Shown here piece by piece: positions 24,056 through 25,363 of a stretch of 25,363 nucleotides of DNA. The translations under genes and the position numbers were made by a program. The notes beneath the pieces were generated by a model. The model saw nothing but the letters and a program-made list of their open reading frames with translations. It ran no database searches and was not told the origin of the DNA. The stretch is from Polyangiaceae bacterium (GTDB taxonomy: Bacteria; Myxococcota; Polyangia; Polyangiales; Polyangiaceae), in the NCBI GenBank assembly GCA_025936205.1, contig JAICTU010000060.1, positions 1 through 25,363 of the forward strand, in the 5' to 3' direction. Position 1 is the stretch's first letter. Each line of letters begins with the position of its first letter.

Positions 24056-25363
24056 TCACCGGCAGAAGACGTCGACGCCGAATCCCCTGACGCCCTGGCA
24101 TAGGCCGTCGAGCAGAGCGCACTGCGAGCCGGCCCCCGTGCCTTGGCCGCCCGTCGCTCCGCACGGCGGCGGTTGCCCGCCGGGCCAGATCAGCGTGACG
24201 TTATCGCCATTGCAGGGCGGGGCGCTCAGAGCTTCGCAGGTCGGAAAACCCGTCAGGACACCGGTGAGGGTTGTCGCAGTGTTCGCCGACAGTGCCCCTG
24301 TACCACCGCCCACCGACCGGAACGTCTTGTCCTCCCTATTGTCGCAGTTGAAGTCTCCGCCGCCACATCCGTTGCGCAGCCTCGCGAAGGAGTCGGTCTG
24401 ACGGGGGTTCGCGTCCGCATCCGAATCGCAGCAGTCGTTGCTGTTCGTGACGAAGCCAGCCCCGGGCGGGGAGTTACTGCCGCAGCGCTGGGTCGCGCCG
24501 CCGGCGCCAAAACCGTCCCCGTCCCGATCGTTGAACCAGCTGGTGCAGACGTTGCTCGCGCAGTTGGCAGCCGTCGTGCACGGCTGCCCGTCGTTCGCCT
24601 TGCAGGCGCCATTGGCAAAGGTCTGCCCGGCGGGACAATTGCAGCGCCCCGCGCTGCAGCCCAGAGCCCCGCAAGAAACTCCGCAGCCGCCGCAGTTCGC
24701 GCCGTCCGTCTGGAAGTTGACGCAGCGATTGCCGCCGCACGCATTGGGGTTGGTGCCCGAGCACTGGCAGGTGCCGGCCACGCAGGAGCCGACGGAGCAG
24801 TTGTTGGCCGCGGTGCTGCAGGCCTGGCCCAGGCCCACGTTGTTGAGCACGCAGGCGCCGTTCTGGCAGACCTGCCCGCCACCACAGTTGCCGGGCTGGC
24901 CATTCGCCACCGTGCCGCAGACGCCGGTCGCGGCGTTACACGTGGAGCAGGGCCCGCCGCAGTTGCAGCACTGCGAGTTGGGAATGCACACGTTGTTCGC
25001 ACAAGCACGCGGCGCGTTTGCCGGACACTGACACGTGTTGCTCGTCGAGTTGCACGAAGTGCGGCCGCCCGTCGTTTGACAGCCGTTGTTGTCGCAGCAC
25101 GCGCCTGCCTGGTCGCGAATGCAGCGCCCATCCTGGCAGTCCACCGTCCCGGACGGGCAAGCGCAGGTACCATTGATGCACTGCTGCTGGTTCGGGCAAC
25201 CACCGCAACACTCTCCGGGGGCCGTGCACTGGCTGCCGCCGCCCAGGCATTGCTTGCACTGCAAACCATTGGCGCAAGCCAGCCCCGAAGCACTGCAGGC
25301 CGTCCCCTCCTGCAGCGTCGGCGCCTGGCAGCCCTGCCCGTCCGGGCTGCACTGATCGCCGGG
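24056..25363 (-). CDS. Cys-rich secreted protein with MopE-like metal-binding motif (5' end beyond window)
   Basis: Partial gene with at least 436 codons in frame; it continues past the right edge and ends at 24054-24058 region stop (window coordinate 24056). Function unknown. The translated part is dense in Cys, Gly and Asn, with short disulfide-knot-like units such as CVAGTCQC and CQNGACV, resembling myxobacterial and animal EGF- or Dickkopf-like repeats. Towards the C-terminus WFNDRDGDGFGAGG is followed by NSNDCCDSDADANP and GDFNCDNRED. This follows the Asp-rich putative metal-binding (MopE-type) motif that I associate with Ca or Cu binding. Internal TTG codons such as 25264 are not credible starts because the Cys-rich pattern runs on upstream without a stop. 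It probably acts as a surface or extracellular structural protein. Confidence 0.7.
   Translation of the reverse strand, partial: PGDQCSPDGQGCQAPTLQEGTACSASGLACANGLQCKQCLGGGSQCTAPGECCGGCPNQQQCINGTCACPSGTVDCQDGRCIRDQAGACCDNNGCQTTGGRTSCNSTSNTCQCPANAPRACANNVCIPNSQCCNCGGPCSTCNAATGVCGTVANGQPGNCGGGQVCQNGACVLNNVGLGQACSTAANNCSVGSCVAGTCQCSGTNPNACGGNRCVNFQTDGANCGGCGVSCGALGCSAGRCNCPAGQTFANGACKANDGQPCTTAANCASNVCTSWFNDRDGDGFGAGGATQRCGSNSPPGAGFVTNSNDCCDSDADANPRQTDSFARLRNGCGGGDFNCDNREDKTFRSVGGGTGALSANTATTLTGVLTGFPTCEALSAPPCNGDNVTLIWPGGQPPPCGATGGQGTGAGSQCALLDGLCQGVRGFGVDVFCR

Overview
The window is high-GC DNA that looks like the chromosome of a myxobacterium (deltaproteobacterial order Polyangiales or a relative; this is inference). 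Two secreted proteins end in a MYXO-CTERM-type sorting tail (Cys, hydrophobic stretch, Arg cluster). Surface proteins carry long Pro/Ala/Gly/Ser linkers. There are Cys-rich repeat proteins, one with an Asp-rich metal-binding motif, and a regulator family that I associate with myxobacteria. I see no rRNA, tRNA, CRISPR, transposase or phage genes.

The theme is a hemicellulose (arabinoxylan) degradation and sensing locus. Left to right: the tail of an unknown + strand gene (2-58); a GH51 arabinofuranosidase (-) divergent from a secreted alpha/beta-hydrolase esterase (+); XylR-type regulator 1 (+); a GH8 xylanase/exo-oligoxylanase lipoprotein (-). Next is a tightly overlapping three-gene - strand operon: GalT-like uridylyltransferase, inositol-monophosphatase-family phosphatase and a GHMP sugar kinase. 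The kinase reads as an L-arabinokinase (plant ARA1-like), not a galactokinase. Then come an eight-repeat Cys-rich lipoprotein (-); XylR-type regulator 2 (+); a second GH51 (-); XylR-type regulator 3 (+); a CE1-type esterase with MYXO-CTERM (+); a second CE1-type lipoprotein (-); an HTH-type regulator lacking an ATG start (+); a third CE1-type esterase lipoprotein (+); an AraC-cupin regulator (-) downstream of a naturally circularly permuted GH16 glucanase with MYXO-CTERM (-); and a Cys-rich protein cut by the right edge (-).

Proposed logic (inference): anchored GH8, GH51, GH16 and CE1 enzymes strip xylan backbone, arabinose side chains, acyl/feruloyl esters and beta-glucan. Released L-arabinose could be captured by the kinase and the GalT-like enzyme as Ara-1-P and UDP-arabinose instead of through an isomerase/epimerase route. 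Three paralogous XylR-type activators (LacI-like sensor plus AraC HTH) are interleaved with the enzymes.

Two shared DNA signals stand out in the intergenic regions. The first is a direct-repeat element built on ACGCAAA (TTTGCGT in the gene sense). Its half-sites are about 22 bp apart upstream of GH8, GH51-2/XylR-3, CE1-1 and CE1-2, and there is a related single site upstream of the galT-like gene. This is the geometry expected for AraC-family binding. The second is a 16-bp LacI-like palindrome, CTGGTAACGTTACCAG, perfect upstream of CE1-3 and matched 13/16 just upstream of GH8. Together they suggest one multi-gene regulon under at least two layers of control. All repeats and matches were counted by eye.
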